This document shows, piece by piece, positions 16,929 through 25,645 of a DNA stretch of 64,000 nt. This DNA comes from an uncultured Muribaculaceae bacterium. Lineage in GTDB: Bacteria; Bacteroidota; Bacteroidia; Bacteroidales; Muribaculaceae. A program made the position numbers and the translations under genes. Below the pieces are notes generated by a model, which had not been told where the DNA came from, searched no databases, and saw nothing but the letters and a program-made list of their open reading frames with translations. How positions within the stretch are numbered: the first letter of the stretch is position 1; the number at the start of each line of letters is the position of its first letter. The stretch is taken from assembly GCA_910578395.1 (NCBI GenBank), contig CAJTPZ010000003.1, positions 82,012 through 146,011 of the forward strand, written 5' to 3'.

Positions 16929-17987
16929 ATGAAATTCGTGGATGTAAAACATTTTACTTTATGTGCTTTCGCAGCGTTAGCGGCAACTGTAGGTTCACAT
17001 CAGGAGGCAGACGCTTGCAGCAGAATTCTTTATGTGGGTAGTGACAACGCTCTCAGAATTGTAGGACGGTCACTTGACTGGAAAACTCCCATACCGACCA
17101 ACCTTTATGTGTATCCCCGCGGAATGCATAAAGTGGGAAACAATCTGCCCGGATCAGTGGAATGGACATCGAAGTATGGTGCGGTATATGCAGTAGGATA
17201 TGACGGCGGCGTGACTGAAGGCATGAATGAAAAGGGCCTGGTGATAAACGGTCTTTTTTGCAAGGGAACTGTCTATGAGAATGAATCGACTTCCAATCGT
17301 CCGCCGATGTCGCTTGCTGTTTTTGTAGCATGGCTTCTTGATAACAATGCGACAACCCCAGAAGTCGTCGAAGTGCTGCGGAAACAGGATTTCAATATTT
17401 CAGGCTCTACATTTGACGGGGGAACTGTATCGGCCCTTCACTGGGGTATTACCGATGCAGAAGGCCGTTGCGCAGTACTGGAATTTGATCACGGCAAAGT
17501 CAAGATATATGAGGGTCAGGATATGCCGGCCATGACTAACGACCCCAGCTTTCCTGAAATGAACGCTATAAATGATTATTGGCAAAAAGTAGGAGGAAGC
17601 AATATGCTGCCCGGCACAGTGAAAAGCCCCGACCGTTTTGTGCGCGGAGCTTATTTCGACGAGCATGTGGCTAAAACTGATGATGCAGATCTTGGATTGG
17701 CTATAATAAGGTCAATACTCGGCAATATATCGGTGCCGTATCTTTACACTGTAGAGTCGGAGCCTAATGTCTCATCTACTCAATGGCGTTCTTACGCCAA
17801 TCTGAGAGATGGTCTATATTATTTTGATATTGTGACCAATCCCGGAATATTTTATATAGATCTCAATAAGTGCGATCTGCGTCCAGGCGCACCGGTTATG
17901 AAGCTTGATACCTCGGTCAGTCGAAATTATATCGGCGATGTCACCGGTAAACTTGTAAAAAGTACTCCTTTTCAGCCAATGTATTGA
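16929..17987 (+). CDS. secreted choloylglycine hydrolase-family (linear amide C-N) Ntn hydrolase
   Basis: The family hydrolyses amide bonds in conjugated bile salts, penicillin V or N-acyl amino acids. From ATG 16929 the protein has 352 residues. Residues 1-29 are a signal peptide ending ADA, so cleavage would expose Cys30 as the N-terminal nucleophile. GRSLDW supplies the conserved Arg and Asp, MNEKGLVINGL follows as in bile salt hydrolases, and MTNDPSF carries the later conserved Asn. The residue after the GL that is Asn in classical bile salt hydrolases (GLNF) appears to be Phe here (GLFC), so substrate is uncertain. It is probably periplasmic. An alternative upstream start (16890) would add a non-secretory extension and is disfavoured. 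Confidence 0.85.
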   Translation: MKFVDVKHFTLCAFAALAATVGSHQEADACSRILYVGSDNALRIVGRSLDWKTPIPTNLYVYPRGMHKVGNNLPGSVEWTSKYGAVYAVGYDGGVTEGMNEKGLVINGLFCKGTVYENESTSNRPPMSLAVFVAWLLDNNATTPEVVEVLRKQDFNISGSTFDGGTVSALHWGITDAEGRCAVLEFDHGKVKIYEGQDMPAMTNDPSFPEMNAINDYWQKVGGSNMLPGTVKSPDRFVRGAYFDEHVAKTDDADLGLAIIRSILGNISVPYLYTVESEPNVSSTQWRSYANLRDGLYYFDIVTNPGIFYIDLNKCDLRPGAPVMKLDTSVSRNYIGDVTGKLVKSTPFQPMY

Positions 17988-17988
17988 T

Positions 17989-18861
17989 TTATAAATCTAT
18001 TGCAGCGCACAGTTCCGGTGATATAAGATGTAGCTGTGTAGGATCAATCAAAGAGGGCTTTTCAGGCAGATAAGTATGCATTTTCGCATCGATCCAGCCT
18101 GAGAGCTTTTCTTTTATAGCTTTAGCTTCTTTAGGATTTCCAAATATCGAGAGGGATACTTCGTCGCGTATCGAGCTGGTCAGTGATGAAAGCAGCGAGA
18201 GCGTGTAGTAAGTCAGATCGGAATGACAAGATCCGGTACGGCTTATTGCAGCAACAAGATTGCCGCTGGTATCAAGCACGACTACTGTGATATGTGATGA
18301 AGATGATATTGCAGCGAAAGCATGCAGACGACGTGTCTTATCGCAGTCTTTTATTATGATATTCCGGCAATACTGTATAATAGCCGATGCATACCAATGT
18401 ATTTCGAGTGGTTGAAATGACCGGTTAAGGAATCTCGACAGTTTTGAAGGCAGGAGAAGCCCGAAGCGTACTCCTACAGAACTTCCATGCCACACTTCGG
18501 TATAACGGGTGTTGTCGTAGGCGCTATCGGATATAGCTGATATGCGTAAAAGGCGTGATGCACAGTCTTCGGACAGCGATTCCGGTACAATGGCAATGTC
18601 GTGCGTGTCTATCAAAACAGTAGTGCGTGCCATAGGAGCGAGCAGTCCGGGGTTTTCGTAAAGGAAATCCTCTAATCCATTCCAGTTTCCGTTCTGATCA
18701 ATAGAAACACGCTCTGTCGACACTATGCGCAGTGATCCTGGCATATTGTCGTCCCATACAGCAGCACAACATTTTCCTGCGGCGATGGATACAGCCATCC
18801 TGCGGCAGTTGCTGTCGGCCGACAGATCTTTCTCGTATATGGTATCGGGGAAAAGCATCAA
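17989..18861 (-). CDS. DUF3822 family protein
   Basis: The protein has 290 residues and no signal peptide or membrane helix. The pattern resembles DUF3822, a Bacteroidota family with an actin/ASKHA-like ATPase fold predicted from duplicated beta-rich halves. VVVLDTSGNLVAAIS near residue 210 looks like the second-half phosphate-binding strand turn. Function is unknown to me. Its start overlaps the stop of the upstream Ig-like lipoprotein gene by four bases, so they are coupled. It converges with the choloylglycine hydrolase gene with a one-base gap and no visible terminator. Confidence 0.65.
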   Translation of the reverse strand: MMLFPDTIYEKDLSADSNCRRMAVSIAAGKCCAAVWDDNMPGSLRIVSTERVSIDQNGNWNGLEDFLYENPGLLAPMARTTVLIDTHDIAIVPESLSEDCASRLLRISAISDSAYDNTRYTEVWHGSSVGVRFGLLLPSKLSRFLNRSFQPLEIHWYASAIIQYCRNIIIKDCDKTRRLHAFAAISSSSHITVVVLDTSGNLVAAISRTGSCHSDLTYYTLSLLSSLTSSIRDEVSLSIFGNPKEAKAIKEKLSGWIDAKMHTYLPEKPSLIDPTQLHLISPELCAAIDL

Positions 18862-21026
18862 TAGTTATTCATTCGGGCGTTATTATACTTTGAACCATTG
18901 CCATAGGTGTTTTCTGACCCATATATGAAGTTGTTGTTGCCAAAGTCCTCTTCATCCTCGTCCTCTTCGCTGCTGTTACGTTTTTTGTCGGTTTCAGTGG
19001 TTTTTGGCTTGTTTTTGAGAATATCAAATGGTTTCTGTTTATCAAGCGGTGTCTCATATAGATCCCAGGTCTGCTCCATATCCCAGTTTTTCTTTACATT
19101 TATTTTCTGCGGATAGTAGTAGACATCTTCAGCCGGCTTCCATTTCAATAAGTCGCCTGTATCCCAGATGCCGTTGTCGTTTACATCTATAAAGGCACGT
19201 GCATAATAGAAATTGGGCGCAACAAAGTCGAAACGAGCTTTTCCATTTATGACTTTTGCCGATGCGACCGGGGTGTCGGAGGATGACAGCAGTTGCACTA
19301 CTATCGGAGGCAGGGGAGCGTCAGGTGTATTAATGACGGTTGTGTCAGACACTATGCTGTCGGAAAGGATAACAGAATCGGCGGCTGTCCAGTCAAATGG
19401 TTTTTCAGGCCAGTAGGACGCTGACGGAATGTTGAATATAAGAGTTGAATAATCTTCTGATGACTTAACATTAAATTCATGGACAAATTTATCGTTTGTG
19501 AGTCCGTATATACCTGTTATTGCTGCCGAATCGATCTGGAAACGGTATTTTGTTCCGTAGTCCCATCTTACATCAAGAGTATAATCCATGATTTTCCCGG
19601 CGGAATCAGGCTTGAGTATAATTTTCTCGTCAAAAGGAACCCATGTGGAGTCTTCAAGCCATTCAAGTGAAATTTTTGTGTTGTCTATTGATCTTAGAGG
19701 TTGGTCGACACGTATTGTGAGCGGCAGATTATACTCTTGCGGAGTAGCGGATGCTGTTTTGACCGTGATATAGTTTACCTGCTCTTTTTCAGGCATTGTG
19801 TCGGCAAGAAGAGCGGAATCGCCTGATTCGATCGCTTTTTTAATGAGTTCCTGACGGCGTTTTTCTTTGTTGGCTTTGTTTTTCTCGGCTTTCTCAATTT
19901 CACGTTTCTGAGCTTGTGAAAGCTTAAAGATGAACCTTAGGGTGTCGGTTGTCCACGAAAGGTTGTCGGTGCTGTCAGTGCGCAAATATTTCGTTTCTAT
20001 AAGCAGGGAATCCTGCATTATGATTGCAGAATCTTCAATCCAGTAGCTTAAAGTGTCACGTGTGGCATTATATTCCAGACGTGCGAAATCCTCGATCCTG
20101 CGGCCTGTGTTTTTTCCGTTTACAATCGTCAGACTCGGAAATGTATCGGATGGAGCGGCAAACTCGATATTTATCTTATGTCTGTCCGTACGGTTGTAGT
20201 TGCGCATATACTGTGATTTATAGTTCTCGTTGAACCATGTGAGCAGTATATCGTTCGGGAAATAACTGAGTCCCTGTCTTGATACAATCGAATCGGTGCC
20301 GTCGGCTGCAACAAACGTATCGGTGACCTCAATAGTCTCGACCCAGGGTGTGACCGGCGCATTGTAGAATGCAACATCTTCCGATCGGTCCCAATGATAG
20401 TCCCGGTTTAGATCGTTGAGTGCAAAAATGCGATAAGGCTCTTTTTTTAGGTTGCGAAGTGTAAATTGTCCGAGCTGATTGGTTTTTGTGATGCGTTCAA
20501 ATCTCAATGTCGTTATCGCGCTGTCGTCGAGGTTGCGGTATGCGCCAACGATCATACCCTGAGCAGGTTCAAGGGTAGCGGCATCAAAGACCATACCGGA
20601 TATGCGGAGTGAGTCGATAGAATCGCCGGTGGCAAAGTCAATGGCAAATCCGTCAAGAATATTGCCTTCGTTCAGATCGCGTATGGCATCAGAGAAATCA
20701 ATGGTATATGTAGCGTCGGGAAGCAGCGTGTCACGAAGGGTCACATAGATATGACGCCCATTGGCAATGATTGTCGGCTGATTCTGCTGAGCGGGCGACA
20801 CGACAACTTTATTTACCACATCTTCGACTTTTATGTTTTCGTCGAAATATATATCGATCTGCTGGCGATTGAAATTTGTGGTGCCCGGAGCAGGTGTACT
20901 TTTGATATATACCGGTGGTGTCTCATCCCTCGGACCGCCCTGGGGTCGCCCGATACTGGCACATGCAGCTGCTGCAAAAATTATCACAGCAGCTGCCAAT
21001 GTCCTCATGTACCAAGTTGTCTTCAA
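18858..21026 (-). CDS. Ig-like domain lipoprotein
   Basis: The protein has 722 residues. A lipoprotein signal peptide ends in the lipobox AAAAC, making Cys22 the likely lipidated residue. GGPRDETPPVYIKSTPAPGT (from about residue 29) begins an SbsA-like/Big_5 Ig domain. A carboxypeptidase-like regulatory fold (about 140-200) and a long beta-rich region follow. A charged segment around 380-415 is rich in Lys/Glu. The C-terminus is Asn/acidic-rich and disordered. Members are widespread single-copy Bacteroidota envelope proteins of unknown role. The next gene (DUF3822) overlaps its stop. Confidence 0.82.
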   Translation of the reverse strand: MKTTWYMRTLAAAVIIFAAAACASIGRPQGGPRDETPPVYIKSTPAPGTTNFNRQQIDIYFDENIKVEDVVNKVVVSPAQQNQPTIIANGRHIYVTLRDTLLPDATYTIDFSDAIRDLNEGNILDGFAIDFATGDSIDSLRISGMVFDAATLEPAQGMIVGAYRNLDDSAITTLRFERITKTNQLGQFTLRNLKKEPYRIFALNDLNRDYHWDRSEDVAFYNAPVTPWVETIEVTDTFVAADGTDSIVSRQGLSYFPNDILLTWFNENYKSQYMRNYNRTDRHKINIEFAAPSDTFPSLTIVNGKNTGRRIEDFARLEYNATRDTLSYWIEDSAIIMQDSLLIETKYLRTDSTDNLSWTTDTLRFIFKLSQAQKREIEKAEKNKANKEKRRQELIKKAIESGDSALLADTMPEKEQVNYITVKTASATPQEYNLPLTIRVDQPLRSIDNTKISLEWLEDSTWVPFDEKIILKPDSAGKIMDYTLDVRWDYGTKYRFQIDSAAITGIYGLTNDKFVHEFNVKSSEDYSTLIFNIPSASYWPEKPFDWTAADSVILSDSIVSDTTVINTPDAPLPPIVVQLLSSSDTPVASAKVINGKARFDFVAPNFYYARAFIDVNDNGIWDTGDLLKWKPAEDVYYYPQKINVKKNWDMEQTWDLYETPLDKQKPFDILKNKPKTTETDKKRNSSEEDEDEEDFGNNNFIYGSENTYGNGSKYNNARMNNY

Positions 21027-21055
21027 TGTATTCGGCGTATTTTGATTTAGTATTA

Positions 21056-21063
21056 CAAAGATA
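21056..21063 (-). promoter_or_regulatory. promoter -7 element for the Ig-like lipoprotein gene
   Basis: Read on the minus strand the element is TATCTTTG, an exact TAnnTTTG match, 30 bases before the start codon. A clear -33 TTTG is not seen. Confidence 0.6.
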
Positions 21064-21110
21064 TGTCTAAGCGGCCGAACATGGAAATATATTCAGCGAA
21101 AAGGGTGTTT

Positions 21111-22412
21111 TCATCGTTCTCCCCATCGTGACCGCAACGGAAATTTGTTGGGATGCATGATCAAGCGAAGTGATGTGCTATAGGAGAAGTAGGCCCACAG
21201 CCAGTTGATCAGCACTGATACTTTGTTGCGCATACCAAGCAGTGTGATAAGATGAATGAACATCCATGTGAGCCAAGCGATGAATCCATCGAATTTTATG
21301 TGTTTCAGGTCGACAACCGCACGGTTGCGTCCAATTGTAGCCATTGTGCCTTTATCGTAATAGGCAAAAGGTTGCGAGGCACCTCTGTTGAGATTGGAAG
21401 CAAGGTTCTTTGCCGACTGAATCGCCACCTGTGCGAGCTGAGGATGACCGTTGGGATATGTGGTGTCGGCAGTCATGAGCGCGATATCGCCGATCGCGTA
21501 AACATCGTCAAGACCTTCTACGGCATGTGTGGCATCGACAGCAATGCGGTTGCCTCGTGTGCGTGACAGTTCAGAGCCGTTGTCAGTAATGATTGGGAAG
21601 GGGGTACCTGTCACTCCTGCAGTCCATATTACAAGTCCGGCTTCCATTGAGGAGCCGTCGGATAGAGTTATGTTGTCGTTTTCGTAACTTTTCATGAGAG
21701 TACCGAGACGCACATTGACCAAAAGCTCGTTCAGGTATCTGTAGGCTTTCTCAGATGCGTTTTCCGACATTGTACCGAGTAAACGCGGTGTGCCTTCAAG
21801 CAATGTTATATTCACGTCGTCGGGGTTGAGGTCGGGATATTCGCGTGGAATGATATAACGCTTCATTTCGCCAAGTGCACCCGCGATCTCAACACCTGCA
21901 GGGCCTCCGCCGATCACGACAAAACTCATGAGCTTTCTACGTAATTCACGGTCATGTGTTGCTACTGCTCTTTCAAGATGATCGAGAATGTCATTGCGGG
22001 TACGTATGGCCTGAGCTGCCGATTTAAGGGTGTAGACACTCTTTATAAGATCGGGTTGCCCGAAGAAGTTGTTGGTTGTTCCGAGAGAAATTACTAATAT
22101 GTCGTATCGAATAGTAGCCCAAGGAGTTATTATTTCCTTTTTTGTATGGTCGACTTTTGTCACCTGGCTCATGATGAGATGTGTGCCTCTTGCACGCGCT
22201 TTACGGAATTCACGTCGAAACGGGAAACTTATACTTGTAGAGTCGAGTCCTGAAGAAGCTACCTGATAAAATAGCGGGGGAAATGTATGGTAGTTGTGTT
22301 TGTCGACTAAGGTGACATCGTAAAGTTTATGGTCGATATTCTTTATGAAATTCAGTCCAGCAAATCCTCCGCCGAGAACTACTATCTTCTTTTTAGCAAC
22401 TTCTTTACTCAT
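21111..22412 (-). CDS. ndh: type II NADH:quinone oxidoreductase (NDH-2-like)
   Basis: This is a single-subunit, non-proton-pumping NADH dehydrogenase feeding electrons to menaquinone at the inner membrane face. It has 433 residues. The FAD-binding motif GGGFAGLNF begins at 14 and the NAD-binding motif GGGPAGVEIAG begins at 168. VYAIGDIAL (near 305) is the second FAD motif. The C-terminus (from about 370) has hydrophobic stretches, FIAWLTWMFIHLITLLG and WLWAYFSYS, fitting membrane attachment. The family of pyridine nucleotide-disulphide oxidoreductases is wide, but these C-terminal helices support NDH-2. Confidence 0.88.
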   Translation of the reverse strand: MSKEVAKKKIVVLGGGFAGLNFIKNIDHKLYDVTLVDKHNYHTFPPLFYQVASSGLDSTSISFPFRREFRKARARGTHLIMSQVTKVDHTKKEIITPWATIRYDILVISLGTTNNFFGQPDLIKSVYTLKSAAQAIRTRNDILDHLERAVATHDRELRRKLMSFVVIGGGPAGVEIAGALGEMKRYIIPREYPDLNPDDVNITLLEGTPRLLGTMSENASEKAYRYLNELLVNVRLGTLMKSYENDNITLSDGSSMEAGLVIWTAGVTGTPFPIITDNGSELSRTRGNRIAVDATHAVEGLDDVYAIGDIALMTADTTYPNGHPQLAQVAIQSAKNLASNLNRGASQPFAYYDKGTMATIGRNRAVVDLKHIKFDGFIAWLTWMFIHLITLLGMRNKVSVLINWLWAYFSYSTSLRLIMHPNKFPLRSRWGER

Positions 22413-22439
22413 ATAGGATTATGATTATTTGTAAATTAC

Positions 22440-22477
22440 GAAATCGAGAGGACACGTAAAAGTGCTCTCTCGGTTTC
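22440..22477 (-). terminator. hairpin between ndh and the Gate-like gene
   Basis: GAAATCGAGAG (22440-22450) pairs with CTCTCGGTTTC (22467-22477) with one G-U. It lies past the end of the upstream minus-strand operon and could end it, although no clear U-tract follows on that strand. Confidence 0.4.
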
Positions 22478-22545
22478 ATGGTGGTGTATATGTTTAAATT
22501 TTTATTTTATGGAGTCATTGCACACTATTGCAGCAGCCTGAATCT

Positions 22546-23718
22546 TCAATTTGGCATCGCCGGGAAGATGACTGTGAGAAGAACATAGAGCCAATGGGCA
22601 AATACGGCACCGACAAGTCCTCCTACAGTGTGAGAGATGATAGCCTTGGATGTAAGATGACGATATCCGAGAGAGTCGAGCATTGCTGTGTGTGTCGACA
22701 GAAAGCCGCTCCAGCACATTCCTATCGCCGTGAATACGGCAATGGCATTTCCATCGATCCATCCCTCACTGAGATATCTTGGAATAAGTCCGAGTGCTGC
22801 GCCTACAGCACCTAATGTGGTTATTGGAAAGCCCACAAGGTGTGGATCCTCAAAGCCAAAAAGGTATTGGAATACAACATTGATCTTGCCGGCAAGAAGG
22901 GGGAGTAGCTCGACACCCTGATAAGCGCTTCCGTCGTATGTGCCGTCGGCACCAGCTCCAAAAGTGAGCATCATGACAAGTGACGAGATGATAAGAACGC
23001 CGGGAATGATGGCTACACCGACTTCGACACCGCTTTTACCTCCGTCGAGAAGACTGTTGAGTATGCGGGTGAACATTGAATCGGTAGATGCTTTCTTTTC
23101 TTCATTGTCACTGTTTTCGTGACCGTATGTGTTTATAGCATCTTCGTTGCGATAGTTTGGATAGGCCCGGATTACAAATCCTTGCATCATGCGGGTGGAT
23201 GTGATACAGCCTACAATCGCTCCGATAAAGCCTATGAGCGGGGATATGATGAATCCTTGTCCGATCATGAATACAATAACCAGAAGTCCCATACCGAAAG
23301 CTGTACCGAAATTGGTGAGCGATATAAACTGAAATTTTTTGAAATATGCCGCAAATCTCTTGTCACGACTCAGTGTTATAATCGCAGGATTATCGGACAG
23401 GAATGTCATGACGGCTCCAAGCGAAGCTACTCCCGGCATGCGGAATACCGGTTTCATAAGCGGGCGGAGCAGTTTTTCCAAAAGAGTCACAACACCAAAC
23501 TCCATGAAAAGGCTTCCTATAGCTCCGGTGACAACACAGACCGCCATTAGAAAAAAACATGTGTTTATGAGCAGATCATGAGCTGTTGCCATCAATGTTT
23601 TCATCATGTGGGAAGTTCCCATGACATATCCAAGATAGCCAAACAATCCGAAAACCACAACAAGACATGTCAATCCTGACGGGATGTGTGTGCGTACGGT
23701 CGAAATGATGCGTTCCAT
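22546..23718 (-). CDS. nucleoside-recognition (Gate)-like integral membrane protein
   Basis: The protein has 390 residues with about nine to ten hydrophobic helices. The first half contains GSLFMEFGVVTLLEKLLRP and MTFLSDNPAIIT, and the second GVEVGVAIIPGVLIIS, both characteristic of Gate-domain proteins (YjiH/SpmA-like). A charged cytoplasmic-type loop (about 200-225) separates the halves. The transported or recognised substrate is unknown; nucleosides or ions are usual guesses for the family. It starts 19 bases after the EamA-porin fusion gene and is the last gene of that minus-strand operon. Confidence 0.7.
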   Translation of the reverse strand: MERIISTVRTHIPSGLTCLVVVFGLFGYLGYVMGTSHMMKTLMATAHDLLINTCFFLMAVCVVTGAIGSLFMEFGVVTLLEKLLRPLMKPVFRMPGVASLGAVMTFLSDNPAIITLSRDKRFAAYFKKFQFISLTNFGTAFGMGLLVIVFMIGQGFIISPLIGFIGAIVGCITSTRMMQGFVIRAYPNYRNEDAINTYGHENSDNEEKKASTDSMFTRILNSLLDGGKSGVEVGVAIIPGVLIISSLVMMLTFGAGADGTYDGSAYQGVELLPLLAGKINVVFQYLFGFEDPHLVGFPITTLGAVGAALGLIPRYLSEGWIDGNAIAVFTAIGMCWSGFLSTHTAMLDSLGYRHLTSKAIISHTVGGLVGAVFAHWLYVLLTVIFPAMPN

Positions 23719-23737
23719 ATCGTCTGGTATTAAAGAA

Positions 23738-25645
23738 TTAACGTTTCATAGAGAAAATACCCATGCGCCAGGTAATACCAAGGTCGATGAATGTCTGGTG
23801 ATTCTGCAGTACACCGGCCGGATTGCCGTTTTTACCCCATGAGCGATAGGCGGCAGCATGAACGCGAACTTCATGGCGTCCTCCCTTGAGCGGATAGAAT
23901 TCTGCTCCTCCACCAATCATGTATATGTCGGTACCATCCATCACGCATAGGTCGGCCGTAGAACCAGATTTGTTGTAATCATGTGTGAATTTGCCAAAAA
24001 TTTTCCACCGATCAGTGGGCTGGACTGCGGCTTCTGTCATTATAGACCAGTCCTTAAAGAAAAAACGGTGACCGCTTGCGGCTCTGTTCATAAGGTCAAG
24101 TTCAAGGCTGGCTATGCCCGCTGTGAACTTGTTGCCAAGCGACAGATAGCCTATATAGTTTCCAGGAGACCATTCAATAAGGTTTGCCGACCAGATTGAC
24201 TGGTAAAATCCATGGTTGCCGTTCCACATGAGGTTATAGGCATACATGTTATTATTGTTGCCTTCGGCGCGGCGGAATGGGGATGCAACCAGCTGTCCTG
24301 TAATTACGTCCTTTGTGCTGACACGAAGGGCTGCGCTGATACCAAACTGATAACATGGAATGTTATTCCAATACTCAGAACAATAGTACAAATCAATAGG
24401 CGCCCGATCATATTCAAATCCGCCTATGGCAACTACCTGCTTTCCGGCAGAGAATGAAATGCGAGAAGTCGGAGCATAAGTGAGGTATATCCAGTCGGTA
24501 GCGTCGAAGAAAGCACCGTCGGATATCGTCTTGTTGAGTCGCTGACGGAAATTATAGCTCCATTGATCGTTGATCTGTCCTGAAATCTTGAGGTTCAGAT
24601 ACCGTCCTTTAAATCCGGTGTTGTGTTTGTTTGTTTCACCGTCAATGCGGTCGTGCTGCCAATCAGCACGTGCTTCAAGTGAAATATCTACAACCGGATC
24701 CTGTGCTTTAGCAAAAGATGGAAGTATTAAAAAAGCGATTGCCATTGCCGCAAATCGCTTATAGAGCCGTTGTGCTCCGTATTGATTAAACATGATACCT
24801 GCGATAATGAGTGTGAGTCCAAGAAATGTTATCGGTGTCACCGACTCCCGGAGTACGATAGCGATAATAAATAGTGAAAGGAATGGTGCCAGGTAGCAGA
24901 GTTGGTTGATGAGTGCCGGATTGTCGGTGTTGCGTAAGGCTATAGCAAAAAGCAGAAAGGGAAGTCCCATTTCCATAATACCGATATAAGCGCATGAATA
25001 CCATGCTGATAAGGGAGGGAGACCTACAGGGAGGAATATCATGCCAATGTAAATGGCAACGCTACCGGTCGCGAATCCAAGAAACAGTGAGACCGATGAA
25101 TCCATACGGTCTTTCATGCGATTGTTGAGCAGCCAATATAGGGCCCAAAGCAGTGCGCTAAGTATAGCTACCGCGTAGCCTGCCGCAGAGAGCGTGTCGC
25201 CATTATTGGAGTCCCCCATGGATATTACGGCAACTCCGGCGAGTGATATAGCCATTCCGATGAATTTCAGCGCCGGAATGCGCTGGCGCCCAACCACTGC
25301 AAGCAATAGAGTGAGCAACAACGGCCATAGGTAGTTAAGTGGCTGAGCAACATGTGCCGGCAGCATATCGTAGGCTGCAAACAACACAATATAGTAGAGG
25401 AATGGATTGAACAGTCCGAGGAAGCAGCAATAGACAATGTCGCTGCGGCAAGCCTTACGCAATTCTTTCCATTTGCCTTGAATCGTAACACCTATAGCCA
25501 ATATAATCGCCGCAACGGGAGCGGCAACAGCAAGCATGGCGTAGACAGATGTCTGCGCCAATGCAATCTTGAAAGCTGAAGCTACTGTGGCCCAACAGAG
25601 CACTGCTCCTGACGCACACACTAAAGCCTTGTTCGGTCGGTTCAT
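23738..25645 (-). CDS. EamA transporter fused in frame to an outer-membrane porin
   Basis: One uninterrupted frame of 635 codons holds two unrelated proteins. Residues 1-285 are a ten-helix EamA (drug/metabolite) transporter of normal family length. Residues 285-314 look like a complete signal peptide: basic n-region with R293, K296, R297; hydrophobic core from 299 to 309; and an AKA-QDP cleavage site after 314. Residues 315-635 are a beta-barrel resembling small OprO/OprP-like porins of Bacteroidota (SAGKQVVAIGGFEYDRAPID is typical). No stop codon separates them. An internal ATG (complement 24793, Met285) could start the porin separately. If read through, the even number of helices leaves the transporter C-terminus in the cytoplasm, so the signal segment would be correctly placed for export and cleavage. 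Its start overlaps the aminopeptidase stop by four bases. Confidence 0.85.
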   Translation of the reverse strand: MNRPNKALVCASGAVLCWATVASAFKIALAQTSVYAMLAVAAPVAAIILAIGVTIQGKWKELRKACRSDIVYCCFLGLFNPFLYYIVLFAAYDMLPAHVAQPLNYLWPLLLTLLLAVVGRQRIPALKFIGMAISLAGVAVISMGDSNNGDTLSAAGYAVAILSALLWALYWLLNNRMKDRMDSSVSLFLGFATGSVAIYIGMIFLPVGLPPLSAWYSCAYIGIMEMGLPFLLFAIALRNTDNPALINQLCYLAPFLSLFIIAIVLRESVTPITFLGLTLIIAGIMFNQYGAQRLYKRFAAMAIAFLILPSFAKAQDPVVDISLEARADWQHDRIDGETNKHNTGFKGRYLNLKISGQINDQWSYNFRQRLNKTISDGAFFDATDWIYLTYAPTSRISFSAGKQVVAIGGFEYDRAPIDLYYCSEYWNNIPCYQFGISAALRVSTKDVITGQLVASPFRRAEGNNNNMYAYNLMWNGNHGFYQSIWSANLIEWSPGNYIGYLSLGNKFTAGIASLELDLMNRAASGHRFFFKDWSIMTEAAVQPTDRWKIFGKFTHDYNKSGSTADLCVMDGTDIYMIGGGAEFYPLKGGRHEVRVHAAAYRSWGKNGNPAGVLQNHQTFIDLGITWRMGIFSMKR

